A DNA stretch of 28,638 bases, from NCBI GenBank assembly GCA_045658525.1, contig JAZOVD010000096.1:1-28638 (forward strand), read 5' to 3'. The position numbers were made by a program, and so were the translations under genes. This document shows positions 14,147-21,409 of the stretch, one piece after another (position 1 is the stretch's first letter; each line of letters starts with the position of its first letter). The notes below the pieces were generated by a model, which worked only from the letters and a program-made list of their open reading frames with translations, was not told the DNA's origin and made no database searches. Origin of the DNA: SIG673 sp045658525. GTDB lineage: Bacteria > Bacillota > Clostridia > Oscillospirales > CAG-272.

Positions 14147-15877
14147 GTGATACCCCAGAACATAATAGAAGACATAAAGGTCAGAAACGATATAGCGGAC
14201 GTTATCTCGACTTACGTCACCTTAAAGCGCGCGGGGTCGAATATGAACGGGCTTTGCCCGTTCCATAACGAGAAAACTCCGTCGTGTACAGTCTTTAACG
14301 GAACGCAGAGCTTTTACTGCTTCGGTTGCGGAGCGGCGGGCGACGTTGTAACGTTCATAAGAAAAATAGAAAATCTGAGCTACGTTGAATCGCTTCATTT
14401 TCTGGCAAAGCGTAGCGGAATAACAATCCCCGAGGAGGAAGAAAAGGACTATTCGGGGGTAAGGCGAAGCCGCATACTTGAAATGAATAAAGAAGCGGCG
14501 CGAGTGTTTCGTCAGAATATGCTCTCGTCAGACGTTGCGAAATCTTATTTCGTAAACAGAGGACTTACCCGTGAAACGGTCAACCGTTTCGGACTCGGAT
14601 ATTCGGGCAGAGGGTTTGAGGTCATAGATCATCTCAAAAAGCTCGGTTATACCGATGAGGAAATGCTTGCCGCCAAGATAGAAGGCAAGGGGGAGAAGGG
14701 TTACTTTCCTTATTTCAGAAACAGGGTCATGTTTCCTATAATCGATACTGCGGGTTCGGTCATCGGCTTTGGCGGACGCGTTATGGACGGATCGATGCCG
14801 AAGTACCTGAACACTCCCGATACGATAGCGTTCAGTAAGGGCAGAAACCTTTTCGCGCTTAATTTTGCTAAGAACCACTGCGCGGAGGAGATAATACTCT
14901 GCGAGGGGTATATGGACGTTATCGCAATGCATGCGGCTGGGTTTAAAAACGCGGTAGCTACGCTCGGAACCGCGCTTACTCAGGAGCAGGCGCGCATTAT
15001 GAAGCGTTATACGTCGAGAGTCGTTATCTCGTATGACGGCGATAACGCGGGTAAGGCTGCGGCTGACAGGGCATCAAAAATACTTTCGGAGGCAGGGCTT
15101 GAGGTTCGGGTTCTACGTATAAGAGATGCCAAGGATCCGGATGAGTATATAAAAAGCTTCGGTGCGGATGCGTTCAAACGTTTGCTTGCGGGAAGTGAGA
15201 CGAAATTCGATTTCGTAATGAAAAACGTTTTCTCGAAATACGATCTTGAAAACGACGACGGCAAGATAGGCGCGTCAAACGAGATATGTAACGAGATAGC
15301 GGGCGTTTACTCAGCAGTCGAGCGCGAGCTTTATATAGATAAGGTCGCAAAGGCTCTCGGACTTTCGGCGGAAAGCCTGAAACGGGACGTCGAAAAACGA
15401 ATGAAGAAAAGGGCAAAGGAGTTTAACTCCGATTACAAAAAACATATGTTGAACAAGTCGCTTGGTATAGGAGATAGGATAAATCCCGACCATTCGGCTA
15501 ACCCGAAGGCGACCGCGGCAGAGGAAGCGATACTCGGAATACTTATGCTTCATCCCGAAAGGGCGGCTCAGGTCTGCGGTGACGATCCGCCGGTGACGGA
15601 GGATGATTTTGTTACAGCCTTTAACAAGCGAGTCTTTATTGAGATAAAGAAGATGAGCGCGGACGGCGGTAAGGATATAGGCGTGCTCGGCTCGGAATTT
15701 ACAAGTGACGAAATGGGCAGAATATACGGTATGCAGGCAAAACGCGAGGGGCTCGATTCATCGTCGGACAGCGTTTTTTACGATAATATAGCGGCGCTGC
15801 GCAACGCTTCCGCGTCGGTTGGATCGGACATAGAAAAAATAATAGCCGCAAAGCTTGCTATGAACGGTGGCAAATGA
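14147..15877 (+). CDS. dnaG: DNA primase
   Basis: 576-residue replicative primase. The N-terminal CHC2 zinc domain has ligands Cys37, His40, Cys58 and Cys61 (LCPFH and FYCFGCG). The catalytic core follows, with RFGLGYSG and the NRVMFPI segment. The Toprim domain carries the acidic motifs CEGYMDVI near residue 250 and SYDGDNAGKAAADRA near 290. The C-terminal part is a DnaB-interaction domain of the expected size. Starts at GTG 14147 with GGAAAGGAGA upstream; this gives the standard IPQNIIEDIK N-terminus. It is 21 bases after dgt and 48 bases before rpoD. Confidence 0.97.
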   Translation: MIPQNIIEDIKVRNDIADVISTYVTLKRAGSNMNGLCPFHNEKTPSCTVFNGTQSFYCFGCGAAGDVVTFIRKIENLSYVESLHFLAKRSGITIPEEEEKDYSGVRRSRILEMNKEAARVFRQNMLSSDVAKSYFVNRGLTRETVNRFGLGYSGRGFEVIDHLKKLGYTDEEMLAAKIEGKGEKGYFPYFRNRVMFPIIDTAGSVIGFGGRVMDGSMPKYLNTPDTIAFSKGRNLFALNFAKNHCAEEIILCEGYMDVIAMHAAGFKNAVATLGTALTQEQARIMKRYTSRVVISYDGDNAGKAAADRASKILSEAGLEVRVLRIRDAKDPDEYIKSFGADAFKRLLAGSETKFDFVMKNVFSKYDLENDDGKIGASNEICNEIAGVYSAVERELYIDKVAKALGLSAESLKRDVEKRMKKRAKEFNSDYKKHMLNKSLGIGDRINPDHSANPKATAAEEAILGILMLHPERAAQVCGDDPPVTEDDFVTAFNKRVFIEIKKMSADGGKDIGVLGSEFTSDEMGRIYGMQAKREGLDSSSDSVFYDNIAALRNASASVGSDIEKIIAAKLAMNGGK

Positions 15878-15925
15878 AGTAGAAAAATTTAATTAACGGT
15901 ATTACCGTTTTGAAAGGAAATACAA

Positions 15926-17017
15926 ATGAGCGAGAAAAAATTTGACATTCAGGATCTTATTGAAAAAGGAAAGGCAAAGGGTTCTCTTTCCCAAAGCGAG
16001 ATACTCGAAGTCCTGGACGATGACGAATTTGACATCGACCAAATAGAGAAGATCTATGAAACTCTTGAAAGTCAGGGTGTTGAGGTAACGGGATATATGG
16101 ACGTATCCGACCTCAAAGAGATCGAGAGTGAGCTTGAACAGTTTGATTCTCCCGAGGACATGGAGCAGGCGCTTGCTCAGGAGGGTCTTATAATCGACGA
16201 TCCTGTCAGAATGTATCTTAAAGAGATCGGACGCGTTCCGCTTCTCAAAATGGAGGACGAGCTTGAGCTTGCCGAGAAGATGGTAAACGGAGACGAAAAG
16301 GCAAAGCAGAGACTTGTTGAAGCTAACCTCAGACTCGTTGTAAGTATAGCTAAGAGATACGTTGGTAAGGGTATGTTCTTCCTTGACCTTATTCAGGAGG
16401 GCAACCTCGGACTTATGAAGGCTGTCGATAAGTTTGATTATCAGAAGGGCTATAAGTTCTCTACCTACGCGACCTGGTGGATACGCCAGGCGATAACGAG
16501 AGCTATCGCGGATCAGGCGAGAACTATAAGAATACCCGTTCACATGGTCGAGACCATACACAAGGTATCGAGAATATCCAGACAGCTCCTTCAAGAGAAC
16601 GGCAAAGAGCCTACCGCGGAGGAAATATCAAAGGTTCTCGGAATGGCACCCGAAAAGGTTCGTGAGATAATGAAGATAGCTCAGGATCCCGTATCTCTTG
16701 AAACTCCGATAGGCGAGGAGGAGGACAGCCATCTTGGTGACTTCATTCCCGACGACGATTCTCCCGCTCCCTCTGAGGCAGCTTCGCAGAGTATGCTCCG
16801 TGAGCAGCTCATAGAAGTCCTCAGAACCCTTACTCCCAGAGAGGAGCAGGTCCTCACGCTCAGATTCGGACTTGAAGACGGCAGACCGCGCACACTTGAA
16901 GAGGTCGGACGCGTGTTCAATATAACCAGAGAGCGTATCCGCCAGATAGAGGCGAAGGCTCTCCGTAAGCTTCGCCATCCCAGCCGCTCAAAAAGACTCA
17001 AAGACTATCTCGATTGA
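15926..17017 (+). CDS. rpoD: RNA polymerase primary sigma factor SigA (RpoD)
   Basis: 363-residue housekeeping sigma-70. A short region 1.1-like segment (DIQDLIEKGKAKGSLSQSEI) is followed by region 1.2 (DDPVRMYLKEIGRVPLL), regions 2.1-2.4 with the core-binding and -10 recognition helix (DLIQEGNLGLMKAVDKFDY, FSTYATWWIRQAI), region 3, and region 4 with the helix-turn-helix TLEEVGRVFNITRERIRQIE. The length and region 4.2 ending match clostridial SigA. It would read the TTGACA/TATAAT promoters seen across the window. A small AACGGT/ACCGTT hairpin (15895-15909) sits just before its GAAAGGAAA site. Confidence 0.98.
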   Translation: MSEKKFDIQDLIEKGKAKGSLSQSEILEVLDDDEFDIDQIEKIYETLESQGVEVTGYMDVSDLKEIESELEQFDSPEDMEQALAQEGLIIDDPVRMYLKEIGRVPLLKMEDELELAEKMVNGDEKAKQRLVEANLRLVVSIAKRYVGKGMFFLDLIQEGNLGLMKAVDKFDYQKGYKFSTYATWWIRQAITRAIADQARTIRIPVHMVETIHKVSRISRQLLQENGKEPTAEEISKVLGMAPEKVREIMKIAQDPVSLETPIGEEEDSHLGDFIPDDDSPAPSEAASQSMLREQLIEVLRTLTPREEQVLTLRFGLEDGRPRTLEEVGRVFNITRERIRQIEAKALRKLRHPSRSKRLKDYLD

Positions 17018-17216
17018 TTTTAAGGATTTGTAAATTTTGATTTGTGTTTTTTGAACAAAAGAACGTGTCGGAGATTGTGCATATAGTGTAATCGGATTGT
17101 GTTATTGCACAAAAAACGTGCTGGCGTTTTGTTGCAGATTTATAACAAAATGCACTTAGCACTCCCGAAGTACTTAAAAATAAATATTAAAAATAAAAAT
17201 CTTTAACTAAAATCAC
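17018..17216. other. Post-rpoD intergenic region with two long hairpins
   Basis: No coding frame is credible here. Hairpin one (17075-17112) pairs TTGTGCA plus ATAGTGTAAT with ATTGTGTTAT plus TGCACAA, 17 bp with several G-U wobbles, one bulged T and a CGG loop. Hairpin two (17118-17162) pairs GTGC with GCAC at its base and CGTTTTGTT (17125-17133) with AACAAAATG (17144-17152). Neither is followed by a T tract on the plus strand, so they are not standard terminators for rpoD. No other rpoD terminator is obvious. Confidence 0.45.
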
Positions 17217-17245
17217 TTGACACGGAGCATTAAATATAGTAAAAT
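17217..17245 (+). promoter_or_regulatory. Promoter for the solute-binding lipoprotein gene
   Basis: TTGACA (17217-17222), 17 bases, TAAAAT (17240-17245). The -10 lies inside an imperfect 10-base direct repeat (17231-17250, AAATATAGT repeated), which might be an operator. AGGAGG at 17293-17298 precedes the ATG by 11 bases. Confidence 0.75.
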
Positions 17246-17309
17246 ATAGTGTAACCATTATTTAAAATCGAATTTTACGGTCAAATTAAAACAGGAGGAA
17301 GATTTCCAA

Positions 17310-18707
17310 ATGAAAAAAAGATTGCTGTCACTCGCTTTGTGTGTGATAATGCTTTTCTCAGCTTGTGTGCTTTCAGCGTGTAGCGAGGAGCGTGGACTTA
17401 CCAATATGAACGGCAACATAGTTACCGATTCCAATAATCCGGAGATGACCATTTACATCTACGGTATCAAGGGAGAGGGAACTACCGAAGCGGGTATAAG
17501 ACTTGTTGAGGAGGAGCTTAACAAGATCTCGATAAAGAAGTATAACACGACTGTTGACCTTCTTTTGTTTGACGAAGAGGAATACGCTTCTATCATATTT
17601 GCTAAGACACAGGAAGCTATGTCCACGTATAACGCAAGTATAAAGGAAGATGAGACTCTTTCCACCGAGGTTAAGGATCTTCTTGTTGACGTAAGATTTC
17701 CTGAGACTGTAAAGGTCGCGGATATGATGCCGAGTGACGTTGTAAACGCAACTTTGGATATATTCCTTGCATATACTCCCGAGGCGGATTCTTTGACGCG
17801 TGATCCAAAGTCTCAGTATTACAGCCCCGATCTTGCCACAAAGGGAATGTTCGATATACTTTACGAGCAGAGAGCACTTGCTCCGCTTGCTTCCAGTATA
17901 AAGAGCGGTACGTATGCGTCTCTTAAAAACAACGCTTATACCGAGGCGTTGAAGGGCGTTGAAAGAGCTACCTACAAGACCATGGATTCTCTTACTAAGG
18001 TCATGGATACCTATGCGATCCCGAATAACTACATATACGGTGAGTATCAGTTCGTTCTGTTTAATACCCACTATGTAAGTCAGTTTACTGAACAGCAGGA
18101 TAAGAGCCAGCTTCTTACGGATGATGCGCTTGTTACTCTTGCCGGAGAGATACAGAAGGAGCTTGATGCAGGCACCCTTCTCGACCCCAACGGAAATCCG
18201 GCTGATATAAACGTTACCGCAACTTATTCTTCTTACGAGGAATTTGAACGCGCGATAGACGAAAAGGACGTTGCTATCTGCTATATTAACGGAGACAGAG
18301 CTGTCAAGGAGCTTTGTGAGCAGACAGGTAAGTTCGAGGTATATCAGCGCAGTGTCGGAAGTGTTACCACTAAGGATCTTTGTGAGTCTATGTACTGCGT
18401 AAGCCAGTCCACCAAAGACGTAAAGAGATGCCTCGACATACTTCGTCTTATAAACGAGGATGAGATATTCAGAAATACCCTCCTTTACGGAGTCAAGGGA
18501 ACTCATTACACCCAGGAGCGTACCGGTGAGGTGGTTCTTGCTAATCCTCTTAACAAGGGTTATAAAATGGATATTAAGTACACGGGTAATATGTTCCTCT
18601 GCTATCCCTGTAACTCTATGAACGAGACTATGAGACTTATGGCGAAGGACGAGTGGTTGCACGCCAAACTCCAAGTCAAGGAAGTTCTTGAAGCGAACGC
18701 TAAGTAA
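17310..18707 (+). CDS. Extracellular solute-binding lipoprotein (ABC-type)
   Basis: 465-residue exported lipoprotein. The signal peptide has KKR, a hydrophobic core and a lipobox LSAC with Cys24 as the lipidated residue; FSAC at Cys19 is a second candidate. After a short linker the body resembles family 1 solute-binding proteins: MTIYIYGIKGEG as first beta strand, alternating domains, a central hinge, and a C-terminal region KGYKMDIKYTGNMFLCYPC close to sugar-binding proteins of the DUF3502-like type. The gene has its own promoter and terminator and no permease or ATPase beside it. Either the transporter is encoded elsewhere or the protein has a non-transport role such as sensing. The ligand is unknown. 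Confidence 0.8.
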   Translation: MKKRLLSLALCVIMLFSACVLSACSEERGLTNMNGNIVTDSNNPEMTIYIYGIKGEGTTEAGIRLVEEELNKISIKKYNTTVDLLLFDEEEYASIIFAKTQEAMSTYNASIKEDETLSTEVKDLLVDVRFPETVKVADMMPSDVVNATLDIFLAYTPEADSLTRDPKSQYYSPDLATKGMFDILYEQRALAPLASSIKSGTYASLKNNAYTEALKGVERATYKTMDSLTKVMDTYAIPNNYIYGEYQFVLFNTHYVSQFTEQQDKSQLLTDDALVTLAGEIQKELDAGTLLDPNGNPADINVTATYSSYEEFERAIDEKDVAICYINGDRAVKELCEQTGKFEVYQRSVGSVTTKDLCESMYCVSQSTKDVKRCLDILRLINEDEIFRNTLLYGVKGTHYTQERTGEVVLANPLNKGYKMDIKYTGNMFLCYPCNSMNETMRLMAKDEWLHAKLQVKEVLEANAK

Positions 18708-18715
18708 AATTTTGA

Positions 18716-18748
18716 GGCTGAGCCGAAACGCTCAGCCTTAGATTTTTT
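18716..18748 (+). terminator. Intrinsic terminator after the lipoprotein gene
   Basis: Perfect 8-bp stem GGCTGAGC/GCTCAGCC (18716-18723 with 18730-18737), loop CGAAAC, then TTAGA and six T residues. Confidence 0.9.
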
Positions 18749-18772
18749 GCTACTTTCTTGAAAGAAAGTAGC
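18749..18772. repeat. Perfect 11-bp hairpin at left end of repeat block
   Basis: GCTACTTTCTT, GA, AAGAAAGTAGC. It directly follows the terminator T tract and is followed by AAAGAACTTTT rather than a T run, so it is not a second terminator. Its sequence overlaps the left arm of the inverted repeat described for 18753-19046. Confidence 0.65.
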
Positions 18773-18779
18773 AAAGAAC

Positions 18780-18820
18780 TTTTCTGAAACGCACGCGTGG
18801 TGCGAGTGTGTTTTAGAAAA
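18780..18820. repeat. 15-bp hairpin inside the repeat block
   Basis: TTTTCTGAAACGCAC (18780-18794) pairs with GTGTGTTTTAGAAAA (18806-18820), with two G-T wobbles and an 11-base GC-rich loop. It has no T tract of terminator type after it. Confidence 0.6.
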
Positions 18821-18861
18821 ATATTTGTTTTTTGCTTTGTAAAAAGAAAAAATACAACGGA

Positions 18862-18942
18862 CAAAATATCGCCACTCTATGATATGACATTGGAGTTTGC
18901 ACAATAGTCCCAGTAGAGAAGTTCTTTGGTTCTTTCTTTCAA
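18862..18942. repeat. 81-bp direct repeat, copy 1
   Basis: Matches 18961-19041 at an offset of 99 bases with only two differences (GC versus AT at 18871-18872). Each copy can fold into a nested hairpin: CTCTA/TAGAG at the base (18875-18879 with 18914-18918) and, inside it, GAC-ATTG paired with CAAT-A-GTC around a 9-base loop. The copy ends with the same AAGTTCTTTGGTT segment that forms the right inverted-repeat arm. Confidence 0.85.
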
Positions 18943-18960
18943 AAAGCGAGTGAGAAAAAC

Positions 18961-19041
18961 CAAAATATCATCACTCTATGATATGACATTGGAGTTTGCA
19001 CAATAGTCCCAGTAGAGAAGTTCTTTGGTTCTTTCTTTCAA
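18961..19041. repeat. 81-bp direct repeat, copy 2
   Basis: Second copy of the repeat at 18862-18942, separated from it by an 18-base spacer. CTCTA and TAGAG are at 18974-18978 and 19013-19017. The end of this copy, plus five more bases, forms the right inverted-repeat arm. Confidence 0.85.
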
Positions 19042-19076
19042 GAAAGAATAAAAATTGTAAAAAAATAAAAAACATA

Positions 19077-19105
19077 TTGACAAATTATATAAAATAGTAT
19101 ATAAT
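19077..19105 (+). promoter_or_regulatory. Consensus promoter for the yceD-rpmF operon
   Basis: TTGACA (19077-19082), 17 bases, TATAAT (19100-19105): a perfect SigA promoter. It begins about 30 bases after the repeat block. Transcription would start near 19112, giving a leader of about 45 bases. Confidence 0.9.
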
Positions 19106-19157
19106 AAAATGCGTGGCGCTTTGTGGTCATAAACGTGAGTGCGAAAGGAGAGGTATT

Positions 19158-19670
19158 ATGGATATAAACATAAAGCCGTTGCTTTCGGGAGAGGTCAAAA
19201 AGCTTGCGTTTGACTACGAGATACCCGTAGAGCATAAAGAAAACGGTTATATCCTTGCAAAGACTGCAAAGGTCTTGGGCGAAGTAAAGGATATGGGCGG
19301 ATATATGCAGCTTGACGCGGACTGCGTTATCGGGTATGAAACGGAATGTGCGCGTTGTCTTAAAAAGCTTGACGGAGAATGCTCAACGCATTTCAGCCGT
19401 CCCGTAGCTGTAAAGCTTGAAGCTGATAACGATGAGGAGGAATACGTCCTCGTTGGTAGCAATTCCACAGTAAACATAGACGAGATACTTTTAGACGAGC
19501 TTGTTATGTCGCTTCCGTACAGAAGTCTTTGTAGTGATGACTGTAAGGGACTTTGCCCTAAATGTGGCTGTAACAAGAACGAGAAAGAATGCTCATGCGT
19601 CACAAAAGAGATAGATCCGAGATGGGCTGTTCTTAAAGATTTCGGAAAAGACGGCGAAAAGAACGGTTGA
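19158..19670 (+). CDS. yceD: YceD/DUF177 family protein
   Basis: 170-residue member of the YceD (DUF177) family, which is almost always encoded directly before rpmF and in other bacteria is linked to 23S rRNA accumulation or ribosome assembly. The central ETECARCLKKLDG motif with Cys64 and Cys67, and the later cysteines Cys125, Cys129, Cys133 and Cys136 (LCSDDCKGLCPKCGCN), form probable zinc sites typical of the family. I chose ATG 19158, with AAAGGAGAGG six bases upstream; an in-frame ATG at 19113 lies at the transcription start itself and has no ribosome binding site. rpmF follows after a 143-base structured gap. Confidence 0.93.
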   Translation: MDINIKPLLSGEVKKLAFDYEIPVEHKENGYILAKTAKVLGEVKDMGGYMQLDADCVIGYETECARCLKKLDGECSTHFSRPVAVKLEADNDEEEYVLVGSNSTVNIDEILLDELVMSLPYRSLCSDDCKGLCPKCGCNKNEKECSCVTKEIDPRWAVLKDFGKDGEKNG

Positions 19671-19813
19671 AGTCGGCTATCTCGTACCGTCGGAAATGAT
19701 TTTCCGAAAAAATGAAATGTCCGTTATGAAAATAACGTTCATTATAGATAAGATCGTCTGCTGCCGGTTTCGGCAACGGAAACGGCATAAGTTTTAACAG
19801 GAGGTGTAGAAAC
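19671..19813 (+). promoter_or_regulatory. Structured leader between yceD and rpmF
   Basis: Three hairpins in order: TCGGAAA/TTTCCGA with TGAT loop (19690-19707); CGTTAT/ATAACG with a GAAA tetraloop (19722-19737); and TGCCG/CGGCA with GTTT loop (19762-19775). The third competes with an alternative in which GCC and GTTTC pair with GAAAC and GGC just downstream (to about 19785). AGGAGG follows at about 19799. No promoter or terminator is evident, so this is within the operon transcript. A role in autoregulating L32 is inference. Confidence 0.4.
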
Positions 19814-19993
19814 ATGGCAGTACCGAAGCGTAAAGTATCGAAGGCGAGACGTGACAAGCGTCGTTCCAACGTGTGGAAACTTGATATGCCCGGCATGGTT
19901 CAGTGCAAGTGCGGCGAGTATAACCTTGCTCACAGAGTTTGTAGAAAGTGCGGCGCATACAACGGCAAGGAGCTTATAAAAGTAGCTCAGTAA
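19814..19993 (+). CDS. rpmF: 50S ribosomal protein L32
   Basis: 59-residue ribosomal protein. The N-terminus AVPKRKVSKARRDKRRS is diagnostic. The zinc-ribbon cysteines are Cys31, Cys33, Cys43 and Cys46, so this is a zinc-type L32, but the first pair is spaced CxC rather than the usual CxxC. AGGAGGTG precedes the ATG by about seven bases. It follows yceD, the common order in Bacillota, and is followed by a DUF512 radical SAM gene rather than the fatty acid genes (plsX, fab) found in many other genomes. Confidence 0.97.
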   Translation: MAVPKRKVSKARRDKRRSNVWKLDMPGMVQCKCGEYNLAHRVCRKCGAYNGKELIKVAQ

Positions 19994-20018
19994 TTGCGCG
20001 CGAAAGGAGTTATCCAAC

Positions 20019-21344
20019 GTGGTAACCGTGTATGGAATCGTTCCCGGCTCATACGCCGAAAGATCAGGAGTAAGAGTCGGGGACAAGCTTCACACCGTGA
20101 ACGGAAACGAGATAAACGACGTGCTGGATTACAGATTTTATCTGACAGACAGTACGCTTTCGTTGTCTTTTGACCGAGACGGTGTGTTTTATCAAGTAAA
20201 GATACACAAGGAAATGTATGCCGATATCGGTTTGGAGTTTGAAACCTATTTGATGGATAAGAAGCACTCCTGCCGGAACCGGTGCATTTTCTGTTTTATC
20301 GACCAATTACCAAAAGGAATGCGCGAAACGCTCTATTTTAAAGACGATGACTCGCGCCTCTCGTTCCTTATGGGTAACTATATAACGCTGACTAATTTAA
20401 AGGATAGCGACGTTGATAGAATAATAAAGATGCGTATCAGTCCCGTGAATATCTCGGTGCATACTACAAACCCTGAATTAAGGGTAAGTATGATGAAGAA
20501 TAAACGTGCGGGCGAGGTCCTCTGTTATCTGAAACGGCTTGCTGACGCGGGGATAGAGCTTAACTGCCAGATAGTGCTCTGTAAGGGTATAAATGACGGC
20601 AAAGAGCTTGATAGAAGCATGAAAGATCTTTCGGAGCTTTATCCGTCGCTTAACAGTGTCTCTGTCGTTCCCGCGGGAATGACGCGTTTCAGGGAAAAGC
20701 TTTATCCGCTTGAACCGTTTACCCCGAACGAATGTCTGAAAGTGATAGAACAGGTCACTGCGTTCGGCGATGAATGCGTAAAGCGTTTCGGAAGCAGGAT
20801 ATTCTTCCTTGGTGATGAGTTTTACATTAAAGGCGGAGCTAAGCTTCCCGACGATGATTTTTACGAGGGCTACGCTCAGATAGAAAACGGCGTAGGTATG
20901 ATAACCTCAATGCGTACTGAGTTTGATTACGCGATCGAGGATCGTGAAGAGAGCGATGTGGCATTGACAAAAGAAAGAGTTATTTCCTGCGCTACCGGAT
21001 ACGCGGCTTATGAATATATCAAGGAAATGGCTGATAAGGCAATGTCAGCTGTACCGGGACTTAAAATCAACGTTTATAAAATAAGGAATGATTTTTTCGG
21101 TGAGAATATAACCGTCGTAGGACTTTTGACCGGTAAGGATCTGCTTGAACAGTTAAAGCCCGTAGCGGAAAAAGGTGAGCTTGGCGAAAAACTGCTTCTT
21201 TCAAAGGTCATGCTTCGTGCCGACGGCGATCTTTTCCTTGATGATATGACCCCGAAAGAGCTTTCCGAGGCTCTTGGTGTCGATATAGAATTTACCGAAT
21301 CTGACGGAGCGGAGTTTTTGAATGCTTTGATCGGTAAGCGGTGA
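20019..21344 (+). CDS. DUF512 protein with PDZ-like and radical SAM motifs
   Basis: 441-residue probable iron-sulfur protein. Residues about 5-60 form a PDZ-like domain (VYGIVPGSYAERSGVRVGDKL). The Cys cluster CRNRCIFC gives Cys85, Cys89 and Cys92, the CxxxCxxC pattern of radical SAM enzymes, followed by FIDQLPKGMRETLYFKDDD, characteristic of this family. The C-terminal half is DUF512. Its reaction is unknown; the family is widespread in Clostridia and cyanobacteria and is often next to der. It starts at GTG 20019 with GAAAGGAG nine bases upstream. It lies between rpmF and der, which suggests, but does not show, a ribosome- or translation-related task. Confidence 0.9.
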   Translation: MVTVYGIVPGSYAERSGVRVGDKLHTVNGNEINDVLDYRFYLTDSTLSLSFDRDGVFYQVKIHKEMYADIGLEFETYLMDKKHSCRNRCIFCFIDQLPKGMRETLYFKDDDSRLSFLMGNYITLTNLKDSDVDRIIKMRISPVNISVHTTNPELRVSMMKNKRAGEVLCYLKRLADAGIELNCQIVLCKGINDGKELDRSMKDLSELYPSLNSVSVVPAGMTRFREKLYPLEPFTPNECLKVIEQVTAFGDECVKRFGSRIFFLGDEFYIKGGAKLPDDDFYEGYAQIENGVGMITSMRTEFDYAIEDREESDVALTKERVISCATGYAAYEYIKEMADKAMSAVPGLKINVYKIRNDFFGENITVVGLLTGKDLLEQLKPVAEKGELGEKLLLSKVMLRADGDLFLDDMTPKELSEALGVDIEFTESDGAEFLNALIGKR

Positions 21345-21409
21345 AAATATGTTTGATTCGCGCTTGCGGGTGCGTTCATTTTGATGATTTTTATTATTGA
21401 GGTAAGCTT

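Larger units (their letters stand above)
18753..19046. mobile_element. Possible MITE-like block bounded by 29-bp inverted repeats
   Basis: The left arm 18753-18781 and the right arm 19018-19046 are inverted copies of each other, 27 of 29 positions matching (the differences fall in the central TAGC versus AACC part). Between them lie a 15-bp hairpin (18780-18820) and two copies of an 81-bp repeat. There is no transposase and no clear target-site duplication, and the arms are low in complexity (T-C rich and A-G rich), so mobility is inference. The block lies between a terminator and the promoter of the next operon, which fits either an inserted element or a shared intergenic structure. Confidence 0.4.

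Noticed and set aside
17373..18674. A 433-codon minus-strand open frame opposite the lipoprotein gene
   Set aside because: The plus-strand gene has promoter, ribosome binding site, signal peptide and terminator; the antisense frame has none of these.
18862..19041. CRISPR or rRNA-type repeat
   Set aside because: Only two copies with an 18-base spacer; no cas genes and no rRNA sequence.
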